Program-made: the position numbers and the translations under genes | Shown: positions 1 to 9,131 of the stretch, in pieces | Layout: each line of letters begins with the position of its first letter | How positions within the stretch are numbered: the first letter of the stretch is position 1 | Notes under the pieces: model-generated | Seen by the model: only the letters and a program-made list of their open reading frames with translations | Databases searched by the model: none | What the model was told of the DNA's origin: nothing | NCBI RefSeq assembly: GCF_014282275.1 | Contig: NZ_VFIA01000006.1 | Location: forward strand, 124,001 to 188,000 | DNA: 64,000 nt | Direction of reading: 5' to 3' | Origin: Spirosoma utsteinense | GTDB taxonomy: Bacteria > Bacteroidota > Bacteroidia > Cytophagales > Spirosomataceae

Positions 1-619
1 GGATACCAGGAATGGAAGAACCCTCTGTGGGCTGGCAACCAACAATCTGAACTGCCGGGTTTTGCTCTTTAAGGTAGCGCGAGGTACCCATGATTGTACC
101 GGTAGTGCCCATCGACGAGACGAAATGCGTTATTTGCCCGGCCGTGTCACGCCAGATTTCGGGACCGGTTGTGTGATAATGAGACAGGTAATTATCCGGG
201 TTCTCAAACTGGTTCAGCATCAGGTAACCGCCTTTCTTTACCTGCTCTTCGGCATAATCGCGCGCACTTTCGATGGTTTCGGTCAAGATTACGGTGGCCC
301 CAAAAGCTTCCATAGTCAATACCCGTTCGCGGGTAGAATTCTCGGGCATGACCAGTTCAATGGCAATATCGTAAAGCCGCGCAATCATTGCCAGCGCGAT
401 ACCGGTATTCCCACTCGTAGCTTCTATCAGCTTCATTCCGGGCTTTAATTCGCCCCTGGCCAGTGCGCCCTGGATCATGCTGACGGCGGCACGATCTTTG
501 ACACTGCCGCCAGGATTATTGCCTTCGAGTTTGCCGTAAAGTGTAACGTTGGGATTTGGATTCAGTCGGTTTAATTCAACCAGGGGAGTATTGCCGACCA
601 GATCAAGCAAAGTTGCCAT
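1..619 (-). CDS. cysM: Cysteine synthase (PLP-dependent), 3' end cut by the window edge
   Basis: This is the first 206 codons of an O-acetylserine sulfhydrylase, which makes cysteine from O-acetylserine and sulfide in the cytoplasm. The protein starts MATLLDLVGNTPLVEL, as is usual for the family. It carries the PLP-lysine motif NPGGSVKDRA (Lys41) and the PLP-phosphate/substrate loop EATSGNTGIA. The sequence after the Lys motif and the short N-terminus fit the CysM/CysK group; the split between CysM and CysK is a judgement without the C-terminus. The start is the ATG whose complement is at 617-619; no Shine-Dalgarno sequence precedes it, as is common in Bacteroidota. It is divergent from the LytTR gene at 903. 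Confidence 0.9.
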   Translation of the reverse strand, partial: MATLLDLVGNTPLVELNRLNPNPNVTLYGKLEGNNPGGSVKDRAAVSMIQGALARGELKPGMKLIEATSGNTGIALAMIARLYDIAIELVMPENSTRERVLTMEAFGATVILTETIESARDYAEEQVKKGGYLMLNQFENPDNYLSHYHTTGPEIWRDTAGQITHFVSSMGTTGTIMGTSRYLKEQNPAVQIVGCQPTEGSSIPGI

Positions 620-902
620 GCGAAAGGAGCTATTCTTGTTTCCTTTTGTGAAGCCTTAGACCGACTAATAAGTTCGTTGGGCTCATTCGTCCTGCGTGGT
701 TGAATAATTTATGTAGTTTAGGCTGGTAAGTATTTCTACTCAAAAAAAGAATAGTCTACAAATTTGTATACTTTTAAAGGGAAAGCTAATGGCTTGATGC
801 TGAATTTTTTGTAAACTTGCTCCACTCGCCGTAACAATCTGACCTGTCTCCTAATGCTATTTATACTCAATCTACTTTGTTCGCACCACAAACTCATTCG
901 AC

Positions 903-1358
903 ATGAAAGCAACTCTGTTGACAAAGCCGCTCTCCCATGCGCGCGTTGAACAAATTGCCGGTCAGTTCGCTATGCCCGATTTGTTGCTGCCCTTCTGGGG
1001 CTACCGCAAAAAAATGCCTATGCACCAGATTGTGCGGTTGGAAGGCGAAGGAAACTACACATTGTTTCATTTTGTCGATGGTAGCCAGCTAATGGTATCA
1101 CTAACGTTGAAAAAACTGGAGAGCCGGTTATCGCCGAAAGTCTTTGTTCGGCTTCACAAAAAAAATATCATCAACCTGCTCTATCTTAAAGGGATTCATC
1201 CCGATCGGCAGCAGTTGAGTATCAGTCTCGTCAATGGGGACTACGTAGAGGTGTCGCGCCGGAAAGCCAGCCAATTTATGAAGCAGGTCAAAGGATTTCA
1301 GCAGGAACTGATCGAACTCAGCTTAGCCCAGGCGGTCGGCCAGCCCGGTATTGCCTGA
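903..1358 (+). CDS. LytTR-domain DNA-binding protein without a receiver domain
   Basis: This 151-residue protein is almost only a LytTR DNA-binding domain (about residues 40-135). Recognisable features are the first strand HQIVRLEGEGNYTLFHF and the conserved FVRLHKKNIINLLYLKGI block, which matches the F-R-hydrophobic-H-K/R-hydrophobic-N pattern of the family. The first 35 residues are poorly conserved and hold no receiver or membrane segment. LytTR proteins bind paired direct repeats and usually activate transcription; what this one senses or controls cannot be told. It faces the acyl-CoA ligase gene, and the two share the long hairpin at 1368-1435. Confidence 0.85.
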   Translation: MKATLLTKPLSHARVEQIAGQFAMPDLLLPFWGYRKKMPMHQIVRLEGEGNYTLFHFVDGSQLMVSLTLKKLESRLSPKVFVRLHKKNIINLLYLKGIHPDRQQLSISLVNGDYVEVSRRKASQFMKQVKGFQQELIELSLAQAVGQPGIA

Positions 1359-1367
1359 CAGGGTACA

Positions 1368-1435
1368 CCTGAATTCATTGTACAGCAAAACACTGGCTCC
1401 TGGGAGCCAGTGTTTTGCTGTACAATGAATTCAGG
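1368..1435. terminator. Bidirectional terminator: perfect 33-bp stem, 2-nt loop
   Basis: The arms 1368-1400 and 1403-1435 are exact reverse complements with only TG between them. The hairpin sits between two convergent genes and includes the stop codon of the leftward acyl-CoA ligase (complement at 1431-1433). There is no strong T-run, so termination rests on the very long stem. A stem this long and this perfect is unusual. Confidence 0.8.
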
Positions 1436-3140
1436 CTGTTTTCTTTTGTTTTTCCAACTCTTCATCCCGTAAGGGACGTCGAAGAATTTTACCGACGTTC
1501 GACTTGGGGAGTTCATCCCGGAACTCGATAAGCCGGGGTACTTTGTAAGGGGTCAGATTTTCCCGGCAGTAGGCCTTGATGGTTTCAGGTGTTAAGGCCG
1601 GATCTTTCCTGACAACGAAAATTTTTACGACCTCCGTCGATTTCGGGTCTGGAACCCCAATGCAGGCTACTTCCAGTACGCCGGGACACTGGGCCACCAC
1701 ATCTTCGATCTCGTTGGGATAGACATTAAAGCCCGACACCAGAATCATATCTTTCTTGCGATCGACAATTTTGAAGAAACCATCTTCACTAACTATACCT
1801 ACGTCGCCGGTTTTGAACCAATCGCCCAGCATTGACGCGGCCGATTCATCGGGGCGGTTGTAATAACCACTGAATACCTGGGGGCCGCGGGCTACAATTT
1901 CGCCCGCTTCGCCAATAGCTGCATCGGTGCCATCCTCGCGAATGATTTTCAGGTCGGTACTAGGCCAGGGGACGCCAATCGTGCCCACGCGTACCGATCC
2001 GTCGATTGGGTTTGATGACAGTACGGGAGACGTTTCGGTCAGGCCGTATCCCTCGCAGGGGGTGTTACCTGTGAGTTTAGTCCATCGCTCGGCAACGGCC
2101 GTTTGCAGGGCCATACCGCCCGCCGAGGTGACGCTCAAGTGGCTGAAATCGACCTCTCCGATACGCGGATGGTTGAGTAGCCCATTATATAGCGTATTGA
2201 CACCCGTAAAGGCAGTGATTTTGTACTTTTTCAGATCGTCGATAAACGCGTTCAGATCGCGCGGGTTTGTAATAAGCAGGTTCATGGCCCCACTTTTCAA
2301 GGCGGCCAGCGCATTCGTTGTCAGGGCATAAACATGGTATAAGGGTAGGGCCGCAACAATGATCCCGTTACCATCGGGCACGCCACCGGGTTTCATCCAT
2401 ACATGCTGGCACTCCACATTAGCAATCAGGTTGCGGTGTGTGAGCATTGCCCCTTTCGAGACACCTGTGGTTCCGCCCGTATACTGAATAAAGGCCAGAT
2501 CGGCGTTTTTGATGGTTACTGGTTTGAACGGCTGCTTACTGCCCCGTGTCAGGGCATCGCTGAACGAGATGGCATCTGGCAGGCTATAAGGCGGTACTAA
2601 CTTCTTAACGTATTTGACAACCGCGTTGACAAGCTGTTTTTTAGGGAAACCCAGTAGATCGCCCAGGCTCGTAATGACAACGTGTTCAATATCCGTTCGG
2701 GGTAGAATCTTCTCCAGATTACTCGCGAAGTTGGACAGAATCACAATAGCCTTAGTACCTGAATCTTTAAACTGATGCTGCATTTCACGGGGCGTATACA
2801 GCGGATTGGTATTCACAACGGCCAGACCCGCCCGCAACGCCCCAAACATAGCAACAGGATACTGTAGCGTATTGGGCATCTGGATGGCAATTCGATCGCC
2901 CTTTTGCAATTTCAGATCGTTTTGCAGAAACGACGCAAACTTCCGCGACAGTTGATCGACTTCAGCAAACGTAATTTCCTTTCCCATGCAGGAGTAAGCG
3001 GGACGATCGGCGAACCGGGTAAAGGCTTCATCCATCATGGCCGCCAGCGACGGATAGGCATCAGGGTTTATGTCGTGTGGAACGCCTTTGGGGTAAAATC
3101 GAAGCCAGGGGCGGGAGTTTATAGTTTGTTGCGTTTCCAT
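1431..3140 (-). CDS. fadD: Long-chain fatty-acid CoA ligase
   Basis: An AMP-forming acyl-CoA synthetase of 569 residues, the usual length for FadD. It activates fatty acids to acyl-CoA through an acyl-adenylate. The P-loop-like motif YTGGTTGVSKG is at 220-230 followed by AMLTHRN. Other signatures are EGYGLTETSPV, the hinge region GDWFKTGDVG...IVDRKKDMI, and the C-terminal catalytic lysine in GKILRR (near 551). No membrane segment is seen; FadD proteins are peripheral at the inner membrane. It stands alone, and a possible promoter is about 60 bases upstream (3202-3209). Confidence 0.93.
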   Translation of the reverse strand: METQQTINSRPWLRFYPKGVPHDINPDAYPSLAAMMDEAFTRFADRPAYSCMGKEITFAEVDQLSRKFASFLQNDLKLQKGDRIAIQMPNTLQYPVAMFGALRAGLAVVNTNPLYTPREMQHQFKDSGTKAIVILSNFASNLEKILPRTDIEHVVITSLGDLLGFPKKQLVNAVVKYVKKLVPPYSLPDAISFSDALTRGSKQPFKPVTIKNADLAFIQYTGGTTGVSKGAMLTHRNLIANVECQHVWMKPGGVPDGNGIIVAALPLYHVYALTTNALAALKSGAMNLLITNPRDLNAFIDDLKKYKITAFTGVNTLYNGLLNHPRIGEVDFSHLSVTSAGGMALQTAVAERWTKLTGNTPCEGYGLTETSPVLSSNPIDGSVRVGTIGVPWPSTDLKIIREDGTDAAIGEAGEIVARGPQVFSGYYNRPDESAASMLGDWFKTGDVGIVSEDGFFKIVDRKKDMILVSGFNVYPNEIEDVVAQCPGVLEVACIGVPDPKSTEVVKIFVVRKDPALTPETIKAYCRENLTPYKVPRLIEFRDELPKSNVGKILRRPLRDEELEKQKKTA

Positions 3141-3448
3141 GCAGCGATAGTCTGTTTTTTAGCAAAAATAAAACGAAAGCAGGACAAAGTTCGTCTGTGA
3201 ACAAAATTACAAAGTAGGTAAGGCCCCTGGTATTTTCCTGTCGTTAAGCGAGGTGGGCAAGTGCGGTAAACATAATCTTTTACCCGCTAGGGCTGATGGG
3301 TTAGGTCTGACAGGCAGTTGGAAGTACGGCCTGTAAACTCAAACCTCGAAAATTAAGGTAGGGAATAATGTAGCTGGAAAACTCGATCAGTTGATTTATG
3401 ACCTACCTTTCGAGTAGTTTTACTCAGTCCTCTCTTTAAAAGTATACT
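3141..3448. other. Intergenic region between divergent genes (308 bp)
   Basis: No convincing gene in either strand. It must hold the promoters of the leftward acyl-CoA ligase and the rightward response regulator. The only element close to consensus is on the minus strand at 3202-3209. Confidence 0.6.
3202..3209 (-). promoter_or_regulatory. Possible -7 element for the acyl-CoA ligase gene
   Basis: On the minus strand this reads TAATTTTG, a match to the Bacteroidota -7 consensus TAnnTTTG, about 60 bases before the fadD start. I found no clear TTG element at the proper distance, so confidence is low. Confidence 0.35.
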
Positions 3449-3874
3449 ATGGATAAAAATGGCCCGGTGATTGTCATTGAGGATGACGCTGATGATCAGT
3501 TCCTGTTCCAGCAGGTTTTTTCCAAGTTAGGCTATGTAAATGAAGTTATTTATTTCTTCGATGGGCAGGAGGCACTTGATTTTTTAATGACAACGCCTAT
3601 ACTTCCTTTCCTGATATTGTCTGATATCAACATGCCCAAGCTGGATGGATTTGCGCTAAGAGAGAAGTTACACACCGACGCTGCGTTACAGGTCAAATGT
3701 ATTCCTTATTTGTTCTTCTCCACGGCTGCCAGTCAGGAGATGGTTATTAATGCCTATAGCCTATCGGTACAGGGTTTCTTCCTGAAACAGCAAACGCTGA
3801 TTGGGCTAGAGGAAACCATCAAGAGTATTATGGAATACTGGAAGCGGTGTGCAGCACCCAATAATTTTAGTTAA
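3449..3874 (+). CDS. Single-domain response regulator (CheY/Rcp1-like)
   Basis: A stand-alone receiver domain of 141 residues with no output domain. All phosphorylation-site residues are present: acidic cluster EDD at 11-13, phospho-acceptor Asp59 in LSDINMPKLDG, Ser91 in FFSTAAS and Lys113 in FFLKQQ. The slightly long beta3-alpha3 region and the NMP motif fit the Rcp1-like group that partners phytochrome-type or hybrid histidine kinases. No kinase is encoded nearby, so the partner is elsewhere. Confidence 0.9.
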   Translation: MDKNGPVIVIEDDADDQFLFQQVFSKLGYVNEVIYFFDGQEALDFLMTTPILPFLILSDINMPKLDGFALREKLHTDAALQVKCIPYLFFSTAASQEMVINAYSLSVQGFFLKQQTLIGLEETIKSIMEYWKRCAAPNNFS

Positions 3875-3943
3875 TCACTGGGTTTCAAGGGCTCTGGTTA
3901 CTGAGGAGTCCCTACTAGGCATTGATAATCCCGAAGTCACGAT

Positions 3944-3983
3944 AAAAAAAGAAGACCCGCCACCTGATTAGAGTAGCGGGTCT
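3944..3983 (-). terminator. Rho-independent terminator of the tRNA-Arg transcript
   Basis: Read on the minus strand, an 8-bp GC-rich stem (AGACCCGC with GCGGGTCT) and a 15-nt loop are followed after two bases by seven T residues. It lies just downstream of the tRNA. Confidence 0.8.
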
Positions 3984-3995
3984 GTTACTTTTCTG

Positions 3996-4067
3996 TGCTC
4001 CCGAAGGGATTCGAACCCCTATCGTCGGTACCGGAAACCGAAATTCTATCCATTGAACTACGGAAGC
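3996..4067 (-). tRNA. tRNA-Arg, anticodon CCG
   Basis: The minus strand folds into a complete cloverleaf of 72 bases. The acceptor stem is GCTTCCG with CGGGAGC and discriminator A. The D stem is GTTC/GAAT, the anticodon stem TCGGT/ACCGA with loop TTCCGGT, and the T arm holds the usual GGTTCGAATCC core. Anticodon CCG reads the arginine codon CGG. The 3' CCA is not encoded. The acceptor stem contains one T-G pair. Confidence 0.95.
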
Positions 4068-4178
4068 ATATCCCCATTTGGGAGTGCAAATATAGCACAT
4101 TGACTGGCTAAAGCGCAAGTGGCGAGCGAAGATTCTGGCCGATAATGCAGACCTGACCGATTTCTGCCCGCTTTTAAC

Positions 4179-4865
4179 CTATAACAGTTTCATCGTTTCG
4201 TAGTCGCCAACGTGCTGCAGGTACAGGAAATGGATGAGCAAGCCGTTAACGTTCGTTACCAGCTTGTGCGCTTCGGGCAGGGTCGTCACCACCGTCGTAA
4301 TGCGCTCAAACTCCGAGGCATTACCCATGTCTTTGTGGTGAAACGCCATGATCTCGCTGCGGGATAGTGCGCGCTCCAGATAGAAGAAATGCATGGCCTC
4401 ATCACTGGTTCCGGTGCTGGGAAACCACAGTTTGGAGTTTAGCTTGGTCAGGTCGGCAGCGGTTGCAGCAAGGCCAATTTCTTCGCCTAATTCACGAGCG
4501 GCCACATCGTCGGGGGCGTCGTCGGCATCGACCATACCCGCCGGGTGTTCGTAGGTATGCGATCCGTCGGATATGCGTCGTTGGCGGACCAGCACTACGA
4601 ATTTTTCCTGGGTGTCCTTATCGATCAGGCATACCAGCACCGAGGCCGCGTGGCCTTTCAGGAACAGCGCAGGCGGGATTTTATCGCCTTCTGGGGTATC
4701 GGCATCTACTTCAAGCATCGCAAACAGCACTTCGCCATTATGCCGATGCCGGACATACTTTTCACTTACTCCATTGATTTTTAGTCCATTCGTTTCCATC
4801 TGGTTTTTCCAGAATTTGAACTTTGGCGCGTCTTCAAGAGCTTCCGGTTTCTGTTTGGTTGTCAT
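4179..4865 (-). CDS. Nudix hydrolase (ADP-sugar pyrophosphatase-like)
   Basis: A Nudix-fold pyrophosphatase of 228 residues that probably cleaves a nucleoside diphosphate linked to another group. The Nudix box begins at Gly110 (HPAGMVDADDAPDD) and continues to REL-GEEIG at 124-131. The first conserved Glu of GX5EX7REUXEEXGU is Asp116 here, while the REXXEE core is intact. The preceding substrate-binding segment (VVLVRQRR...TYEHPAG) resembles ADP-ribose/GDP-mannose pyrophosphatases. I chose the ATG with complement at 4863-4865 because the 24 further upstream codons have no family similarity. The exact substrate is unknown. Confidence 0.85.
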   Translation of the reverse strand: MTTKQKPEALEDAPKFKFWKNQMETNGLKINGVSEKYVRHRHNGEVLFAMLEVDADTPEGDKIPPALFLKGHAASVLVCLIDKDTQEKFVVLVRQRRISDGSHTYEHPAGMVDADDAPDDVAARELGEEIGLAATAADLTKLNSKLWFPSTGTSDEAMHFFYLERALSRSEIMAFHHKDMGNASEFERITTVVTTLPEAHKLVTNVNGLLIHFLYLQHVGDYETMKLL

Positions 4866-5070
4866 TGAAAAGTATATTGAATTTGTATGGTTCAGGGCCT
4901 CGGGGCCGATCGGTAACAAACCGGATCTTGCTGTCAATGGTTAAGTAACGGTGCCCTTGGCAGAGTGTTTAGTCAGGTGGTTTCAGCCCGGCTCATTGGT
5001 GGCAAATTTATGTCCCGATAAACGGCGCTGAACCTGGCTACCACGTTTGATTCGTTGGCTACACAAATGC

Positions 5071-6009
5071 TTATCGCCTGTCGACGGGACATTTTATAGC
5101 TACCGGAAGCAGGTAATGAAGTTTGATCTGCGTAAGCATATACATGTCATAACCCGATGTTCCCCGATGAACATCAGGTGTTACATCCGGTAGATTCTGT
5201 AATGCCTCAAGACGATCCTGACCCGTGCGGGCGACCAGGTATTCGTAGCGTCGATCCGAAAACAAGATCGATAAGTTCTTGGTAATGGCGTCGCTGTCTG
5301 GGTACAGCCCCCCAACGTCATCTAGATAATCGGTAAGCGTATATCGAAACCCTACTTCGGCCGACAGGTTCAGGTTGGGGGTGAGCCGCCAACGGACCCC
5401 CACTCCGGCGGGTATAGCCAGGGTAACCAGTGAGTAGGGTTTGGCGTAGCCACCCAGACCCTGGCCTTCTGTTCCCAACGGCCTTAAATCCAGCCAGTTT
5501 CCCAGTGGGCTATCTGACTCGTACAAAGGAATACGGGCCTTGGGGTTATGGCCGACTATAGCTATACCAGCCATAATGTAAGGCGTTACAGAAGGACGAT
5601 GGTTTGGCTGGTTACCTTCGCGCCGGAACTGATACAGGCCGCTTATGGCTACTTCTTTGATGTCGTTGCGAAAATGAAGATTGCGCAAAAACTGGATTGG
5701 AAATTGGTTTGGGTTAGTCTCAGTGAACGTAAAATCGTCGCCAATCAGCCGCACCCAGGTGAAGGAGGTCCGTAAAGCAAAATGAGGAGTCACGTGGCGG
5801 GTGAAACTAATGCTTGTATTCCAGCGGGGTAACGTTCCAAGGCTGCGGAATGGCCGATGGATGGGGGCCAGTTCGCCAAAATAAGAGGCTGTGCCACCCC
5901 CGATTCCTACTTCGGAATAAGGAGTAAATTTTTGGAAAGCGCGGGACTGCGCATGAGCGCTGGTCAGGCCTAAAAAGGCTAATGTAATCGTAGTAACCAA
6001 AAAATTCAC
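5071..6009 (-). CDS. DUF6089-type outer-membrane beta-barrel protein
   Basis: A predicted outer-membrane barrel of 312 residues. It opens with a signal peptide (VNFLVTTITLAFLGLTSAHA, cleaved before Q). The start of the mature part, EVGIGGGTASYFGELAP, is the hallmark of the DUF6089 family, followed by alternating amphipathic strands. I set the start at the GTG with complement at 6007-6009. The only ATG in frame, 18 codons upstream, lies inside the terminator hairpin 6044-6100, and the signal peptide begins exactly at the GTG. Function is unknown; DUF6089 genes often accompany envelope assembly genes. Confidence 0.75.
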   Translation of the reverse strand: MNFLVTTITLAFLGLTSAHAQSRAFQKFTPYSEVGIGGGTASYFGELAPIHRPFRSLGTLPRWNTSISFTRHVTPHFALRTSFTWVRLIGDDFTFTETNPNQFPIQFLRNLHFRNDIKEVAISGLYQFRREGNQPNHRPSVTPYIMAGIAIVGHNPKARIPLYESDSPLGNWLDLRPLGTEGQGLGGYAKPYSLVTLAIPAGVGVRWRLTPNLNLSAEVGFRYTLTDYLDDVGGLYPDSDAITKNLSILFSDRRYEYLVARTGQDRLEALQNLPDVTPDVHRGTSGYDMYMLTQIKLHYLLPVAIKCPVDRR

Positions 6010-6043
6010 GGATGTATAGTTCGGTAGGTGTTCAAATAAAACA

Positions 6044-6100
6044 AAACAGAACCTTATAGCCATGAAGTCAGCAAAACTTCATGGTTATAAGGTTCTGTTT
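6044..6100 (-). terminator. Terminator downstream of the S9 peptidase gene
   Basis: Arms 6044-6068 and 6076-6100 form a 25-bp stem with one wobble pair and a 7-nt loop. On the minus strand the stem is followed by a T-rich stretch. It ends the leftward peptidase transcript and separates it from the DUF6089 gene. Confidence 0.75.
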
Positions 6101-6259
6101 GAGGAATAATACAGCTACTGAGTATGTCAGTCTAATCTGTAAAAACGTTGTATGTCACCAACTTCGATAGGCTGAGTTCGCGTAGTCAACGTGCCGAGGG
6201 TATCATCTTTACCACAAGCCATTGTTCTGTTACCCTATGTAGTGTATACGTCAGATGCG

Positions 6260-8467
6260 TTACTTCTGGGTAAGCCCCTGAGCGCCGTCGCCAACATACC
6301 GCTCGAAGAACTCATATATCCGCAGCATCCGGTCAATTCGCTGGCGAACGTTACCTGTACGGCTTAGCTCATGGGTGGCACCAGGCATCCGAACGTATTC
6401 GACGGGCCGACCCAGCACTTTCAGGCTTTTATACAGCATTTCACTTTGAATTATGCCGGTACGAAGGTCATTTTCGCCATGCTTGATGAGCAGCGGTGTT
6501 TTTATGTTCTGCACAAAAGTATACGGCGAATTTGCATCCAGTACTTTCGCATCGGCTGTCCAGGGATAAGCAAAGTAATTGGGAACCAGCCGCCAGGCAT
6601 TACCCTCGCCCATAAACGTGGTGAGGTCATAGACTCCGCGTTGGGCAAAAGCAGCTTTGAACCGGTTGTCGTGCCCAACGATCCAGGCAGTCAGGTAGCC
6701 CGCATAGGAACCTCCCGTAATGACCTGCCGACTGGTGTCTACCCAGGCCTCTTTAGCCGCGTCGGTAGCAGCTGCCAGGACGTCCTCGGCTGGCCCGGTT
6801 CCCCAGTCCTTGATATTGGCCCGCTGGAAAGCAAGGCCGTATCCGCCCGACCCGCGGGGATTGGCATAGACAACGCCATAGCCCTGGGCACACATGTACT
6901 GAAATTCATGCCACATCGACGCTTCGCCCGGTCCCCACATGGCTGTTGGGCCGCCGTGCATGTTCAATAGCAACGGGTGCTTTTTGCTTATATCACCTAC
7001 TGGCTTCATAATCCAGTAGTCGACGGTTTGGCCAATGGAGTTCTTGTACGTTCGCTTCTCCGGAAAGCTAAGCTGCCGCTGAGCCACCCAGTCGTTGTGA
7101 TTCGTCAGCTGCGTCTGGACTTTTGCCGTTGCATCGGACCGGTACAGTTCCGACGGGTTTTTTACTTCTGTCTTCGAGAAAACAACCTGATTGCCCGATA
7201 CATCGAAGCTGGTGATGCCACTCTCGAAGTCGGTCAGTTGCGTAACCTGCCTGCTGGTCGGGTCGAGCCGGTACAGGGGCGTACCGCCATTGGACGATGC
7301 CGTGAAGTAAATGGCGTAGTTTGTGGTCGACTTCCTGCCTTTGGCTGTCGAAGGGGCGGTTGCCCAGGTCAAACTACCGGCGGCCCGGTCGAACGTGACC
7401 AGCTGCGGGTTCGATACCGTTGAGCCGTTAAGCGTGGCCAGACCGATCTGACCAAAATTGACGCCTTCTGACGGACTCACTGAAAATGACAGTTGGTTGC
7501 CATCGGGTGAGATCTCGGGCGATCCGTAGCTTTTACCCGCTTCGGCCAATACAGTCGTACGTTTGCCGGAGCCATCAGCCGGGATATAGACGATAGCGTT
7601 GTCCTGCTCGCGGTCGGGGTGTTTAAGTGAGTCGCGGTCGGTAACGGCGAGTAATCCCTGGCCATTTGGAAGCCAGTTGCTGGCCTGGAAAGAGGAAAAA
7701 CCACGGGTCAGGGGTTTGGCAGTGGCACCTTCGCGTACATCGATGATGTACAGATGGGTGAAGCTGGGATCCGGCTCCGTTGTCGACTCCCCCTGGAAAT
7801 TGAGCCGGTTAATGACCTTGGCTTTCTTGTCGATAACGTCTTTGGCCAGATACGCCCGGATTTCAGCCAGTGATCCATCGGGATTGGCTTTTATCTTTTT
7901 ATCCTCTTTCACGAAGGAATTATCGGCAAAGCCCGGTTTTTCGAGCGACCAGACAGGGCCACCTTTGTTGGGATTTAACAGCGAATCGGTCAGCATGTCG
8001 GCCATTGGGATGGAAGTTCCGAAGACAATCCGTTTGCCATCCGGCGACCATATCGGCCCCGAAGCCCCGTACTTGTCTGTCGTGAGCTGCCACGCTTCGC
8101 CCCCGTCCAGCGGCATCACGAAAATCTGGCTTTTACCTTTCACCGACCGGGCAAAGGCGAGGTACTTACCATCGGGCGACCATACCGGTTGCCTGGCCGA
8201 CTCGCTGCCACGCGTCAGCGCTTTGGCGGTGTTGGGTTTGTCGAGGCCCGTGAGGTAAAGGTGTGTCCGGTACTCATACTCTTCTTTCTGGTCGGGGTTA
8301 GCCTCGGTAGTAGTTACGGTATAAACCGCCCGTTGACCATCCGGCGACAGTTTGATGCTGCTAATCTGTTTGATGCGCGTCAGGTCTGTGACGATAATTT
8401 TTGACTTCGTTTGGGCCCTAACGATCTGAGCCGTAAGAGCAATGAGCAGGAAGATTTTTTTTAACAT
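6260..8467 (-). CDS. S9 family (prolyl oligopeptidase-type) exported peptidase
   Basis: A serine peptidase of 735 residues. It has a signal peptide (MLKKIFLLIALTAQIVRAQ), then WD40-like beta-propeller repeats with SPDG motifs (LSPDGQRAVY, WSPDGKYLAF, WSPDGKRIVF), and a C-terminal alpha/beta hydrolase domain. The catalytic triad is Ser587 (GGSYAG), Asp667 (GENDLRTG) and His699 (GATHELS). It resembles acylaminoacyl-peptidase/DPP-type enzymes that trim peptides in the periplasm or outside. The start is the ATG with complement at 8465-8467, where the signal peptide begins. It overlaps nothing and lies 44 bases after the DinB gene. Confidence 0.92.
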   Translation of the reverse strand: MLKKIFLLIALTAQIVRAQTKSKIIVTDLTRIKQISSIKLSPDGQRAVYTVTTTEANPDQKEEYEYRTHLYLTGLDKPNTAKALTRGSESARQPVWSPDGKYLAFARSVKGKSQIFVMPLDGGEAWQLTTDKYGASGPIWSPDGKRIVFGTSIPMADMLTDSLLNPNKGGPVWSLEKPGFADNSFVKEDKKIKANPDGSLAEIRAYLAKDVIDKKAKVINRLNFQGESTTEPDPSFTHLYIIDVREGATAKPLTRGFSSFQASNWLPNGQGLLAVTDRDSLKHPDREQDNAIVYIPADGSGKRTTVLAEAGKSYGSPEISPDGNQLSFSVSPSEGVNFGQIGLATLNGSTVSNPQLVTFDRAAGSLTWATAPSTAKGRKSTTNYAIYFTASSNGGTPLYRLDPTSRQVTQLTDFESGITSFDVSGNQVVFSKTEVKNPSELYRSDATAKVQTQLTNHNDWVAQRQLSFPEKRTYKNSIGQTVDYWIMKPVGDISKKHPLLLNMHGGPTAMWGPGEASMWHEFQYMCAQGYGVVYANPRGSGGYGLAFQRANIKDWGTGPAEDVLAAATDAAKEAWVDTSRQVITGGSYAGYLTAWIVGHDNRFKAAFAQRGVYDLTTFMGEGNAWRLVPNYFAYPWTADAKVLDANSPYTFVQNIKTPLLIKHGENDLRTGIIQSEMLYKSLKVLGRPVEYVRMPGATHELSRTGNVRQRIDRMLRIYEFFERYVGDGAQGLTQK

Positions 8468-8511
8468 GGAGAGGTTGTATCTAGAAAACCAACGAATAGA
8501 AAAGCAACTGT

Positions 8512-9036
8512 TTATTGGGTGAGTAGGGGCAGATATCGTTCCCGGATCACATTGGCATGGTGCATTGGGTGGCCAACCAGCACATAACCGAGCGCCAGCG
8601 GAGAAATAGTGATAGTGGAACAAATTCCGGAACTCATCAGCATGGGTTCGTCAAAGCTCCGGAACAACGCAATCGTAGACTGGCGAATCAGCGCATATTC
8701 GTCATACAGATCCGTCAAATGCCGACGATTAGCCTGGGCAGTCTGACCGTATACCTCCTCATCGAAACCCGGTAACGGGGTTTGATCCTGACGCGCCAGC
8801 CGCAGGGCCCGGTACGCCATTATGCGCTCTGTGTCGATAATATGCTGGACAATATCCCGAATTGTCCACTTTTCCGGTGCATAAACCCGGTCACCCAGTG
8901 CTTCGGCCGTTTCAAATGGCAGCAAACTGGTAAATGAAGGAGCCAGATGTAAGGCGCTAACAACATCAATTTCAGGCGCGATCGTAATGTACCGGTCGAA
9001 AAACGGGGGCATTTCAGCAATATCAGACTTGGTCAT
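8512..9036 (-). CDS. DinB-family putative metal-dependent protein
   Basis: A 174-residue four-helix-bundle protein of the DinB/YfiT type. The family's metal-binding histidines are visible in DIVQHIIDTER and in the C-terminal VGHPMHHANVIRERYL. Many members are thiol-dependent transferases; the reaction here cannot be given. The start at 9036 (MTKSDIAEMP) is preferred because the upstream extension of the frame runs through the hairpin 9055-9107. It is codirectional with the S9 and S46 peptidases on either side. Confidence 0.85.
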   Translation of the reverse strand: MTKSDIAEMPPFFDRYITIAPEIDVVSALHLAPSFTSLLPFETAEALGDRVYAPEKWTIRDIVQHIIDTERIMAYRALRLARQDQTPLPGFDEEVYGQTAQANRRHLTDLYDEYALIRQSTIALFRSFDEPMLMSSGICSTITISPLALGYVLVGHPMHHANVIRERYLPLLTQ

Positions 9037-9054
9037 GGGGAGGTATAAAAAAGA

Positions 9055-9107
9055 TGAGCCTATAAACTTTGGCAAAGTTTTGAACTTTGGCAAAGTTTAT
9101 AGGCTCA
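9055..9107 (-). terminator. Hairpin terminator after the S46 peptidase gene
   Basis: Arms 9055-9079 and 9083-9107 pair over 25 bp with one mismatch and a 3-nt loop. Each arm also holds the near-palindrome CTTTGGCAAAG, so the same 15-base word appears twice in direct orientation. It lies between the S46 peptidase stop (9132) and the DinB start. Confidence 0.7.
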
Positions 9108-9131
9108 TTGACCATTAAAAACCGGAATAAA

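Noticed and set aside
757..768. Perfect 12-base palindrome TACAAATTTGTA between cysM and the LytTR gene
   Set aside because: Short A/T-rich palindromes of this size are common by chance, and it is not placed next to a recognisable promoter; a LytTR site would be a direct repeat instead.
4367..4944. Three overlapping plus-strand frames opposite the Nudix gene
   Set aside because: All are in antisense to a well-supported gene and have no recognisable domain or start context.
6010..6063. ATG-initiated N-terminal extension of the DUF6089 gene
   Set aside because: It lies in the terminator hairpin of the upstream gene, and the signal peptide starts at the GTG at 6009.
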